A stretch of 12,991 bases of DNA from NCBI GenBank assembly GCA_002327525.1, contig DCWG01000105.1:454-13444 (forward strand), given 5' to 3'. This stretch comes from Gammaproteobacteria bacterium UBA2168 (GTDB lineage Bacteria; Pseudomonadota; Gammaproteobacteria; Pseudomonadales; Azotimanducaceae). The notes under the pieces are model-generated. The model had not been told where the DNA came from and did no database searches. It was given only the letters and a program-made list of their open reading frames with translations. The first letter of the stretch is position 1; every line of letters begins with the position of its first letter. Shown piece after piece: positions 1 to 7,167 of the stretch. The translations under genes and the position numbers were made by a program.

Positions 1-1179
1 GGCCCCTGGGAAGTAGACGTTCTCTATGATGGAGCGACCCATGTAGACGGGTGACGTCGCGGTCCTGTTCCGAGCCAGTGTCCGCATGAACCCGGTCTCC
101 TCCTCCGGCGCGGGAATCCCCACCTCCAGGCAGGTACGGACGATGCCGGCCATCTCTTCGGGCTCGTCCCGTTGCGGGTAGTGGCCAGCCGTCGGCAAGA
201 TCCAGTAGCTGCTCTCCACCGACCTCTTGTCGAGGTAGTTGTACCAGATGTGATTGCCGATACGTGGCGGGTTCGGCGTGTCCTGAAGCCCCCAGATCAG
301 GGCTGTCGGGACCGGGCTCTCACGAAGGTTGTCCAGCCAGCGGTACTCATTTGCTGCCCGCTCCAGCAGGTATTTTCCAACGTAGAAGCGCGCGCCGATC
401 CCGTCGTTGAAGGCTTGGATGTCAGCGTTGGCGACCTGCTGGGGCGTGCCTTCCGTCACCCGGGGCCGGGCCGGCCGCTCCGGGGGCACCGCCCCAAGCT
501 GGTGGCCGAGACGCGGGGCTTGGGACGCCCCTCTTTGGTACTGGCCCTGACCGAGGTTGGTCAGCGGAAGAAAGAGCCCACCGTTGGATATGAAGTGGTA
601 GGTGATCTCGTATTCCTTCTCCTCGCGCGCCAGGTAGTTGCCCAGAAAGGCGAAGCCGACGCTCCCGCCGCGATCGTGGGTCATGAGATGGAACCGAGAC
701 AGCCCCACGATCTCCCGCACGAAGTGGTCGACGAGCTGCGCGTCGTCCTCCAGCATGTACGAATAGCCGTCCTGAGGCTTGTCCGAGAAGCCGAACCCGG
801 GAAAGTCGAGGACGGCCACGAAGTAGTCCTCTTCCAGGAAGGGAATCATCTCCCGGAAGTCGAAACTCGACGAAGGATAGCCGTGGAGTATCACGAGCGC
901 CGGGTTGGAGCGGTTCCCAAAGGTCCGGTAGAAGACCTTCACCCGACGGCCCTCGTTATTGCGAGTCGTCGAGGTCCACTCGAAGTACTCTCCGCCGCGG
1001 TACCATGCCTCGGCGAGCGGGGAATAGAAGGTGAAGTCAGTCGGCGGGGCGAGTGACTGTGCACCGATGACGGTCTCACTCGCGTAGCCCTCCACGTTGC
1101 TGGCTGAACGTCCGGCGTGGACGGGGCTCACGAGCACCGGGCTCGCCGCGGCGAGCTTCAAGAATGATCGTCTATCCAT
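1..1179 (-). CDS. Tat-exported alpha/beta hydrolase, epoxide hydrolase/haloalkane dehalogenase-like (3' end outside window)
   Basis: The frame stays open for 393 codons from ATG at 1179 to the left edge, so the C-terminus is missing. The N-terminus MDRRSFLKLAAASPVLVSPVHA is a twin-arginine signal, which implies export. The alpha/beta hydrolase core is clear: oxyanion-hole HGYP at residues 99-102, nucleophile elbow HDRGG at 168-172 with Asp169 where serine hydrolases have Ser, a candidate acid Asp300 (WGLQD), and His333 (AGHYP). An Asp nucleophile is typical of epoxide hydrolases and haloalkane dehalogenases; the substrate cannot be read from sequence. A GAGAGG Shine-Dalgarno lies just upstream of the ATG. 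It starts 48 bases after the stop of the propeller gene on the same strand, so the two are probably co-transcribed. The cap region (about residues 205-250) is rich in Pro, Arg and Gly and looks unusual. The family is sure, the substrate is not. Confidence 0.85.
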   Translation of the reverse strand, partial: MDRRSFLKLAAASPVLVSPVHAGRSASNVEGYASETVIGAQSLAPPTDFTFYSPLAEAWYRGGEYFEWTSTTRNNEGRRVKVFYRTFGNRSNPALVILHGYPSSSFDFREMIPFLEEDYFVAVLDFPGFGFSDKPQDGYSYMLEDDAQLVDHFVREIVGLSRFHLMTHDRGGSVGFAFLGNYLAREEKEYEITYHFISNGGLFLPLTNLGQGQYQRGASQAPRLGHQLGAVPPERPARPRVTEGTPQQVANADIQAFNDGIGARFYVGKYLLERAANEYRWLDNLRESPVPTALIWGLQDTPNPPRIGNHIWYNYLDKRSVESSYWILPTAGHYPQRDEPEEMAGIVRTCLEVGIPAPEEETGFMRTLARNRTATSPVYMGRSIIENVYFPGA

Positions 1180-1227
1180 GGCAGCTTCCTCTCAGTAGTG
1201 GGTCGAACAGCGCGATCGGATCCTGCA

Positions 1228-2679
1228 TCAGTAGTCGTTCTGGTCCATCGACACCCGGATGACCTCTTCGTCGTTCCGCAGCACGATGTGGCGGTTCGCG
1301 AACGCGGGGTGCGCCCAGACCACCAGACGGTCGCTCTGCCCGTGACGGGCGCGTGACCGGGTGCCGGCCCGAGAGCCGCCGTAGCCGGACCGCGAGGTCG
1401 GGTTCAGCAGGTGCGTGCGGTCGAACTCGACGAATCCCTCGGGGCTGAACCGCGCAATGATGAGGTCACCATTCTCGTTGTAGACGAAGTAGCGGTCCTC
1501 GTGCTGGACGAAGTAGGCGGACCCCCAGCGGTTGCGGGTCGTCAGTCCCTCGCCCTCCCAGACCCGTTCGCCCGTCTCCGCCAGCAGGCCCCGCACCTGG
1601 CCGTGGCTGCCGATGCCGTAGATGTGGTCGCCGACGATGAACGGCGTCGTTATGATCGAGTGGAGCCCGGTGGTCTCGGCCACCTCGATGCCGTCCTCCA
1701 GCACCCGGTTGGTCTCTCCTCTCCAGATCGCCGTGGCCGCCGGTCGGTCGCGGTCGAGGCGCATCATCAGCGACCCGCTGTAGAATCCAGACACAAAGAG
1801 ATACTGGCCGCTCTTGACCGCGTCAGCCACGGTCAAGTTGCCGCGCGCGCTGAACGGCTCTTCCCAGTACAGGTCGCCCGTCTCCGGGTTCAGGGAGGAT
1901 AACCCGCGTGGCTGCCAGACGATCAGCTGGCGGGCGCCGCCTTCCTCGATGATGAGCGGTTGGTTGTATCCCATTTCCGTGCTGCTCTCCAGTGCCCGCC
2001 AGACTTCTGTGCCCGTGTGCTTGTCGAACGCCATTACCAGCGCGTCGGGCTCGCCGCCAACGAGGAAGATCACGCGGTCGCCGTCGACCAGCGGCGCGCT
2101 CGAGGTGCCCCAGACCGGGATGTTCGTGTCGTACTCCTCCACCGTATCCTTGTCCCAGATGACCGCGCCGGTCTCGGCGTTGAGGCAGAAGATCCGACCG
2201 GTGGAGCCGGTGACGTAGACGCGGTCACCGTCCACCGTGGGGGTGGCGCGCGGGCCGGTGGCGTAGGTGAACATCAGCATCCGGTAGGTCGTCGCCCACT
2301 CGTGGCTCCAGAGCACCTCGCCCGTCTCCTCGCTCAGGGCCAGCAGGCGCTCGGTCCCGTTCATCACGCGAGCCTCGGTCTCCATGTAATCCAGCACGAA
2401 CACCCGGCCGTCGGCCACCGCCGGACCGGAGTACCCGGCGTGGACCGGCACGCGCCACTTCACCGTGAGCCCCTCGTCCGGGAACTCGTCCAGGATCCCC
2501 GTCTCGGTCCACAGCCCGAGCCGTTCGGTGCCGCGCCATTGCGGCCAGTCCTTCGCCGACAGGGTAGCCAGGCCCGCGATGGCGGCGACCACGATTGCCG
2601 CAACGGAGACGAAGGCGACACGCGGCACTCGCCCCGCCCGCCAACCGGTCCGAATTCGGGGTCCTCGTAATGTCGGCAT
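1228..2679 (-). CDS. Membrane-anchored PQQ-like beta-propeller repeat protein
   Basis: This 483-residue protein has a basic N-terminus and one hydrophobic segment at about residues 20-42 (AFVSVAAIVVAAIAGLATL), which is a signal anchor or signal peptide. WPQWRG at 45-50 follows, the usual opening of this family. Several PQQ-type blades follow, visible as repeated phrases such as LALSEETGEVLWSHEW, CLNAETGAVIWDKD and AFDKHTGTEVWR. The C-terminus has the family-like HPAFANRHIVLRNDEEVIRVS. Related proteins act outside the cytoplasm as propeller scaffolds or, less often, quinoprotein dehydrogenases; I see no heme motif and no proof of PQQ binding. The frame extends to an ATG at 2826, but the start at 2679 is preferred because GAGAGGAG lies 6 bases upstream and the signal anchor then sits at the N-terminus. 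The last 60 residues include an Arg/Ser/Gly-rich stretch (GGSRAGTRSRARHG) that looks inserted. Confidence 0.85.
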   Translation of the reverse strand: MPTLRGPRIRTGWRAGRVPRVAFVSVAAIVVAAIAGLATLSAKDWPQWRGTERLGLWTETGILDEFPDEGLTVKWRVPVHAGYSGPAVADGRVFVLDYMETEARVMNGTERLLALSEETGEVLWSHEWATTYRMLMFTYATGPRATPTVDGDRVYVTGSTGRIFCLNAETGAVIWDKDTVEEYDTNIPVWGTSSAPLVDGDRVIFLVGGEPDALVMAFDKHTGTEVWRALESSTEMGYNQPLIIEEGGARQLIVWQPRGLSSLNPETGDLYWEEPFSARGNLTVADAVKSGQYLFVSGFYSGSLMMRLDRDRPAATAIWRGETNRVLEDGIEVAETTGLHSIITTPFIVGDHIYGIGSHGQVRGLLAETGERVWEGEGLTTRNRWGSAYFVQHEDRYFVYNENGDLIIARFSPEGFVEFDRTHLLNPTSRSGYGGSRAGTRSRARHGQSDRLVVWAHPAFANRHIVLRNDEEVIRVSMDQNDY

Positions 2680-2685
2680 GGCTCG

Positions 2686-2693
2686 CTCCTCTC
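2686..2693 (-). promoter_or_regulatory. Ribosome binding site deciding the start of the propeller gene
   Basis: On the minus strand this reads GAGAGGAG, 6 bases before the ATG at 2679. No comparable purine run precedes the upstream ATG at 2826, so it favours the shorter protein. Confidence 0.7.
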
Positions 2694-3257
2694 GGTGTCT
2701 TTCGCGACCGTGCTCATTATTGCCGAATTCCGACACCTCTCTAGCGCCGGTCTGCGGAACCCTTCGACTGCCACTGCGCTCCGGAACTGTCGATCGTCGC
2801 TGCCCGAGGGTGCCTGACCTCAACAAGAGGAGGACTCGTGCGCATCATTTCTGACCAACAGTGACGATAGACGACATTAGAAGCCCCCTCGACGCCCTGA
2901 ACAAGCGGATTGGGCGCCCCCACACGCCGACTACGGGCCTCCACTGCGCCCCACAGGCGGACTACGGGCCTCCACGGAACGCATTGTGTCGAGAATGCCC
3001 GCTCCGGGGTTGCGGTCAGGCGTGATTCCAGACGCCGAGACACACCTCTGGCGAGCTGAGGGGTGAAACCGTTTGGCTCAGGCGGGTTCGTCGGAGAGGA
3101 TCTGGTCGCCAGCGACCTCAGCCAGAAATGTAACTGTCACCCCGTCACTTGGCGGTTCTTGGCGTCGCTGCACGTCCCGACGCAAGTCGCGGTCGAGTCA
3201 GCGAATGCTGAGTCTTGCTAGGGTTCTCGGGTGATCGAGGTGGACCCGCTCAGGGGT
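2694..3257. other. Intergenic stretch without a convincing gene
   Basis: The minus-strand open frame of 100 codons at 2741-3043 has no recognisable domain and encodes the direct repeat, so I do not call it. The stretch should hold the promoter of the minus-strand pair, but I could not pick -35/-10 boxes with confidence. It contains a direct repeat (listed separately) and an inverted repeat GGTCGC-CA-GCGACC at 3104-3117 with no T tail. Nearby, ATGTAACTGTCACC (about 3128-3141) resembles some insertion sequence ends, but no partner end was found. Confidence 0.5.
2919..2975. repeat. Two-copy imperfect direct repeat, 31-base period
   Basis: Copy one is 2919-2944 and copy two is 2950-2975. They agree at 24 of 26 positions and share the exact 16-mer GACTACGGGCCTCCAC. 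The spacer is 5 bases. Only two units are present, so it is not a CRISPR array. Confidence 0.75.
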
Positions 3258-3302
3258 CTGAAAATCGTGGTGTCGGCAGTTCAATTCTGCCCCTCGGCAC
3301 CA
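3258..3302 (+). other. 3' half of tRNA-Phe(GAA): integrase attachment site
   Basis: The block holds the anticodon loop CTGAAAA (3258-3264, anticodon GAA at 3260-3262), the 3' anticodon strand TCGTG, the variable region, a T arm with loop TTCAATT between GGCAG and CTGCC, the acceptor strand CCTCGGC and an encoded ACCA. The 5' half is absent: the preceding GGGGT does not pair with TCGTG, and there is no D arm or matching GCCGAGG acceptor strand. A tRNA reduced to its 3' half beside an integrase gene is the usual footprint of integration into a tRNA gene. The intact tRNA or the second att copy is not in this window. Confidence 0.8.
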
Positions 3303-3464
3303 ACTCTTTCCCCTTCCCTATCAACGAGTTGAGCGGAAGCTCCGACGAGCGCTCATTCGACCAAAAGTTACAAGGGGTAGCGCATGGGTAGCATCTTGCA
3401 GGCCGCTTACAGATGCCCATCATTCTGCCGGTGGGTTGCGGCCTTGCCCGAGGGTTAGTCGAAG

Positions 3465-3938
3465 TCAACGCGCAGTCGTCTCGGACTGCTGCCTTTTGCC
3501 ACGCGCGCCAGCCAGCACGTATTCGGAGTTCGTGGCCGTCTTGAGCGCCATCAAGATGTCGCGCGCCGGGTCCGTTAGAGGTACACGATGCGGCATCCCG
3601 TTCTTGGCGTGCTCGCCCGGGACGGTCCAGATGCCCGACTCGAGGTCGACGTCGGCCCACTGCATATTCCGAACTTCCCCGCCCCTCTGCGCCGTGATCA
3701 GGCGCAGCCGAAAAGCGGCCGCCATCTGCGGGGTTTCGTCGTCGAGCTGCGTCCACAGGTTCCGGATCTCATCAGCAGACAGCACCCGGTCCCGGCGCTG
3801 TTCGACACCCGGCCGCGGAACGTGGGTAACCGGGTTGCTCTCGACGATCTCCTGCTCGACAGCAAAGTTGAACACCTTGCGCAACAGCGCGCGGAGACGG
3901 TTCGCTGCGATCGGGGTACCACGCAAGGCTACGTACAC
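3465..3938 (-). pseudogene. Tyrosine recombinase (phage/island integrase) remnant, truncated at both ends
   Basis: The reading frame carries the end of the SAM-like core-binding domain (GTPIAANRLRALLRKVFNFA, residues 8-27), then the start of the catalytic domain with the first catalytic Arg (TAQRGGEV, Arg85) and the Lys region (HAKNGMPHRVPL, Lys112). It stops after 157 residues, before the HxxR box, the second His and the Tyr nucleophile. Only about 160 bases separate it from the tRNA fragment, too few for the missing part. The frame begins with GTG and is open up to 4019, but integrase-like sequence appears to fade above about 3935; an intact integrase would have some 130-200 further N-terminal residues. 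It points toward the tRNA fragment, the typical arrangement of an island end. It cannot be catalytic. Confidence 0.8.
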
Positions 3939-3940
3939 TC

Positions 3941-4205
3941 GCCAACGCGGGACGCTCGATGCGGCCTTCCGCTCAATGGACAGCGTCGGCTCCGCAATCA
4001 GATTCCTTTCGGGGCTCCATCACGCGGCCTGCACGTTCCCTGTGTACGCTTCCCAGCCGGGTTCGCACCCGGACCACGCAACACTCGGTTACGGATGGTG
4101 GCTAGCCTTTGCCGTGGCAGGACTTGCACCTGCTGGGTTCCTCCAGGAGGTTTCCGTCATGTCTGTCGTGCTACATGGCTTCCCCCTCCTCCAAGCTTGA
4201 CCTGG
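3941..4205 (-). ncRNA. Possible structured RNA block, perhaps a group II intron remnant
   Basis: Read on the minus strand, this stretch between the integrase and transposase remnants has several small hairpins. CCGGGT-GCGA-ACCCGG (4057-4072) is a 6 bp stem with a GNRA tetraloop. GCAGG-TGCAAGT-CCTGC (4117-4133) and CCTCC-T-GGAGG (4140-4150) lie upstream of it. Phrases such as GGTGCAAGTCC and GGCTAGCCACC resemble bacterial group II intron RNA as I remember it, but no maturase frame and no domain V was found. This is a tentative call; it could be another decayed element. Confidence 0.25.
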
Positions 4206-4372
4206 CGCAACCACTGCCGAATCGTCTCGTAGGTGCCTGTGACCTCGCGCTGGGCCGACAGATCTTCCGCATCGCGGAAGCTGAGACCGAAATGATGGTA
4301 GAGCCAGACGGCGTGACTGATGATTTCAGGGGGAAATCGGTATCCGCGATAGCTGGGCGGCAGGCTCGTCAT
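4157..4372 (-). pseudogene. IS6-family transposase, N-terminal fragment
   Basis: The 71-codon frame opens with the IS6/IS26-type N-terminus: YRGYRFPPEIISHAVWLYHH followed by FGLSFRDAEDL and TYETIRQW. This is the helix-turn-helix region that precedes the DDE domain. Similarity ends at about residue 54 (near 4211); the tail KLGGGGSHVARQT is unrelated, so the DDE catalytic core of an approximately 230-residue enzyme is missing. I found no terminal inverted repeats. The breakpoint abuts the putative structured RNA block, so at least two element fragments are joined here. Confidence 0.8.
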
Positions 4373-4512
4373 CGGCCTACTTTGCCACCTGCAGCCTCAA
4401 CCTGACAATGCCGGCCGGTGTCTTACAGCATCGGTCGCTGAGAGGCACCTGGGTTGGATCGCTTCGCGTCAGAGTCTGATCTTGCCTCGACGCCAATGCT
4501 GCCTGCCGAAGA

Positions 4513-5547
4513 ATGCGCATTATGATAAATGGAGCGGACGGGGGGCTCTACTACTTCCTCTCGTCCGAGATGCTGCCGGCCCCGGCGCGTCGGCGGTCGA
4601 ATCTGCGTGGGAAAAACGTGATTGAGACGGTACAGGCTGGTGACCAGGCATGCCCGGCGTCGGCGGCGTCGGAGTCAGCGCCCGGGTTCGAGATCACGGC
4701 GCGGGAGGACTTCTCGGACGTCACCTACCTGCTCGAGGTCCGCCATCCGATGCTCGCCAGGGCCGCCGCCCCGGGGCAGTTCGTCATCGTCATCTCCCAT
4801 GAGCGCGGCGAGCGCATTCCGCTGACCATCGCGGACTTCGACCGGAACGAGGGGACGATCACGCTCGTCGTCCAGGCGGTCGGCAAGACCACGAGGGAGA
4901 TGCAACAGCGCTGCCAGGTGGGAGCCCGGCTGTCGAGCGTGGTCGGTCCCATGGGCATCCCGAGCGAGATCGGCAACGCCCGGAAGGTCGTCTGTGTGGG
5001 CGGCGGGCTGGGTGTGGCTCCGATCTTCCCACAGCTCCGCGCCTTCAAGCAAAGCGGCACCTACGTGATCGGCGTCGTCGGATTCCGGAACCGTGAGCTC
5101 GTCTTCTGGGAGGAGAAGTTCAAGGAGCACTGCGACGAGTTCATCATCTGTACGGACGACGGCTCGGCGGGCATCAAGGGGCTGGTGACGGATGGTATCA
5201 GGGTGGCCCTGCAGAGGCACGCCGACATCGACAAGCTCGTCGCCATCGGGCCGCCCATCATGATGAAGGCCTGTGCCGAGACGACGCGTCCACACGGAAT
5301 CGCGACCACCGTCAGCCTGAATCCCATCATGGTCGACGGTACCGGGATGTGTGGCGGCTGCCGGGTGCAGGTTGCTGGCGAGACCAAATTCGCCTGCGTC
5401 GATGGCCCTGAGTTCAACGCACATGACGTCGACTTCGAAGATCTGATGGGCCGGCTACGGCGTTTTACAGCATACGAGCGTCAGGCGGTCGAGGTCTGGG
5501 AGCAAGGGCAGTCACCCACAGAGAGCGGCGCCACACCGAGGACGTAG
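4513..5547 (+). CDS. NfnA/PyrK-like FAD/NAD(P)-binding [2Fe-2S] reductase subunit
   Basis: The protein passes electrons between NAD(P)H, FAD and an iron-sulfur cluster, like NfnA (NADH-dependent ferredoxin:NADP oxidoreductase subunit) and PyrK. Domain order is an FAD-binding barrel (about 58-155, with PGQFVIV and RIPLTIAD), a nucleotide-binding fold (GGGLGVAP at 163-170), and a C-terminal [2Fe-2S] site with ligands Asp275, Cys280, Cys283 and Cys295 in DGTGMCGGCRV...ACVDGPEF. It lies 41 bases before the NfnB-like gene, its usual partner. Residues 1-57 have no counterpart in the family, and no strong Shine-Dalgarno precedes 4513; ATG 4522, ATG 4570 and GTG 4618 are other possible starts. Third codon positions are almost all C/G, unlike the next four genes. 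With this partner it should face the pyridine nucleotide pool. Confidence 0.88.
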   Translation: MRIMINGADGGLYYFLSSEMLPAPARRRSNLRGKNVIETVQAGDQACPASAASESAPGFEITAREDFSDVTYLLEVRHPMLARAAAPGQFVIVISHERGERIPLTIADFDRNEGTITLVVQAVGKTTREMQQRCQVGARLSSVVGPMGIPSEIGNARKVVCVGGGLGVAPIFPQLRAFKQSGTYVIGVVGFRNRELVFWEEKFKEHCDEFIICTDDGSAGIKGLVTDGIRVALQRHADIDKLVAIGPPIMMKACAETTRPHGIATTVSLNPIMVDGTGMCGGCRVQVAGETKFACVDGPEFNAHDVDFEDLMGRLRRFTAYERQAVEVWEQGQSPTESGATPRT

Positions 5548-5578
5548 CTAACAGCGAACCCGGTCATCGGGCGCGTTT

Positions 5579-5583
5579 AGGAG
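5579..5583 (+). promoter_or_regulatory. Ribosome binding site of the NfnB-like gene
   Basis: AGGAG lies 5 bases upstream of ATG 5589 and supports this start over the internal ATG at 5649. Confidence 0.65.
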
Positions 5584-5588
5584 CGAGC

Positions 5589-7127
5589 ATGGAAAAAAAA
5601 GGAGCAAAGAAGAAAACGATCCGAAACATACCCCAGGACCGCGCCCCAATGCCGGTTCGCGACGCCGATGAACGTGTGCAGAATTTCAAAGAGGTTGCGT
5701 GCGGCTTTGACACAGACGCCGCACTGGTGGAAGCAGAACGCTGTCTGCTGTGCCCGGATCCCGCTTGTGTGCCGGGCTGTCCCGTGGCTATCGATATCGT
5801 CGGTTTCATCGAGAACATCGCCGATGGTAACTACAGACGCTCGTACGACATTCTGAGCGATGCCAATCTGCTGCCCGCGATCTGTGGCCGTGTGTGTCCG
5901 CAGGAAGACCAATGTGAGGGTGTCTGTCCGGTGGGTGACACCCTGGAACCGGTTGCTATCGGCAGACTCGAGCGCTGGATAGGAGATCTCGCTCTTGCCG
6001 AGGGGTGGACCAACGAACCCTATATCGAACCCAACGGCTTCAAGGTCGGTATCGTCGGCTCGGGACCCGCGGGCATCGCCTGTGCCGCCGACATGGCCAA
6101 AGCGGGTTGTGACGTCACCATCTACGAGGCTCTACATGCCCCGGGCGGGGTGTTGCGCTACGGCATTCCCGAGTTTCGTCTGCCAAACGAGGTGATCGAC
6201 GCCGAGATGCGCAATCTCACGCGTATGGGTGTGAAAATCGAGTGCAACACACTGGTGGGACGCTTATTCACCATAGAACAGATGCTGACTGAACTTGGCT
6301 TCCACAGCGTATTCATCGGCAGCGGAGCCGGTTACCCGAAATTCATGGGCATACCGGGTGAATCACTGCACGGTGTCCTATCGGCAAATGAACTCCTGAC
6401 CCGATGCAACCTGATGGGTGCAGGCGACTTTCCCCACCACGACACGCCGCTCGGCCTCGGCAAGCACGTCGCCGTCATCGGATCCGGCAACACGGCGATG
6501 GATGCCATGCGCGTGGCGCTGCGTCTGGGCGCGGAGAAGGTCTACTGCGTTTACAGACGTACTCGCGACGAAAGCCCGGCGCGGGAAGAGGAGATCGTCC
6601 ACACCGAAGAGGAAGGAATCGAATTCCACTGGTTGACCGCACCCCTGGAAATACTCGGCGATGACGACGGAAGGGTACGGGCCATGCGCTGCATCCGCAT
6701 GGAACTGGGAGAGCCGGACGAATCCGGACGGCGCCGGCCTGTGGAAGTCGAAGGTAGTGAATACGAGTTCGAGGCCGATACGGTGGTGTATGCCATTGGT
6801 ACGAACGCCAATCCCGTACTCGGTCAAACGTCGAAACTGAAGCTCAATCAATGGGGCTATCTCGACGTGGACGAAGATCTGGCGACATCCATGGCGGGTG
6901 TATACGCCGGGGGAGATATCGTCACCGGTGCCGCCACCGTGATCCTGGCCATGGGCCTGGGCCGGCAGGCGGCGCGCAGTATGAAGGCTTACCTGGGCGT
7001 CCGTGACTCCGAATCCGCCTATCGGCCCGAAGGGCAGGGGCCTGGCAACGTCCTGTTCGGCATCGATCTCGGCGAGAAGAATTTCACTCGCATACGCGTG
7101 GCCGAGGCCATGTCCGCCGCAACCTGA
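5589..7127 (+). CDS. NfnB/GltD-like FAD-dependent NAD(P) oxidoreductase with N-terminal Fe-S domain
   Basis: The 512-residue protein belongs to the glutamate synthase small subunit/NfnB family. The N-terminal Fe-S domain has two Cys groups: Cys52, 55, 60, 64 (ERCLLCPDPACVPGCP) and Cys99, 103, 109, 113 (CGRVCPQEDQCEGVCP). The FAD dinucleotide-binding motif is GSGPAG at 157-162, the second (NADPH) nucleotide motif is GSGNTA at 298-303 followed by YRRTRDESPAR, and the closing FAD contact is YAGGDIVTGAATVILAMG at 439-456. In such proteins the two [4Fe-4S] clusters link the flavin to an electron partner. No glutamate synthase large subunit is present; the partners here are the NfnA-like protein and KorAB, so ferredoxin or KorAB to NAD(P) electron transfer is more likely than glutamate synthesis. 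The C-terminus is about 40 residues longer than typical NfnB (NVLFGIDLGEKNFTRIRV). Confidence 0.9.
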   Translation: MEKKGAKKKTIRNIPQDRAPMPVRDADERVQNFKEVACGFDTDAALVEAERCLLCPDPACVPGCPVAIDIVGFIENIADGNYRRSYDILSDANLLPAICGRVCPQEDQCEGVCPVGDTLEPVAIGRLERWIGDLALAEGWTNEPYIEPNGFKVGIVGSGPAGIACAADMAKAGCDVTIYEALHAPGGVLRYGIPEFRLPNEVIDAEMRNLTRMGVKIECNTLVGRLFTIEQMLTELGFHSVFIGSGAGYPKFMGIPGESLHGVLSANELLTRCNLMGAGDFPHHDTPLGLGKHVAVIGSGNTAMDAMRVALRLGAEKVYCVYRRTRDESPAREEEIVHTEEEGIEFHWLTAPLEILGDDDGRVRAMRCIRMELGEPDESGRRRPVEVEGSEYEFEADTVVYAIGTNANPVLGQTSKLKLNQWGYLDVDEDLATSMAGVYAGGDIVTGAATVILAMGLGRQAARSMKAYLGVRDSESAYRPEGQGPGNVLFGIDLGEKNFTRIRVAEAMSAAT

Positions 7128-7167
7128 ACAAGCTGGAGCGAGCAGGGCACACAGACAAGGAACCGGT

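Noticed and set aside
172..1056. Plus-strand 294-codon open frame
   Set aside because: It is the antisense shadow of the alpha/beta hydrolase, whose motifs are clear on the minus strand; the plus-strand product has no recognisable domain.
1960..2670. Plus-strand 236-codon open frame
   Set aside because: It is antisense to the propeller gene and arises from high GC at third codon positions.
2919..2975. Possible CRISPR array
   Set aside because: There are only two imperfect units, the spacer would be 5 bases, and no cas gene is present.
3104..3117. Inverted repeat GGTCGC-CA-GCGACC as a terminator
   Set aside because: The loop is only 2 bases, no T run follows on either strand, and no gene ends next to it.
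3250..3756. Minus-strand 168-codon open frame ending RGRIELPTPRFSDP
   Set aside because: Its end is the antisense translation of the tRNA-Phe fragment, a well-known spurious protein motif, and most of the rest overlaps the integrase remnant in another frame.
3436..4232. Plus-strand open frames of 254 and 214 codons
   Set aside because: They run antisense across the integrase remnant and mobile debris and show no family motif.
4521..4526. TATGAT as a -10 box for the kor operon
   Set aside because: No acceptable -35 box lies 16-18 bases upstream, and it overlaps one of the possible start codons.
4675..5424. Minus-strand 249-codon open frame
   Set aside because: It is the antisense shadow of the NfnA-like gene, rich in Asp/Arg/His as expected for such frames.
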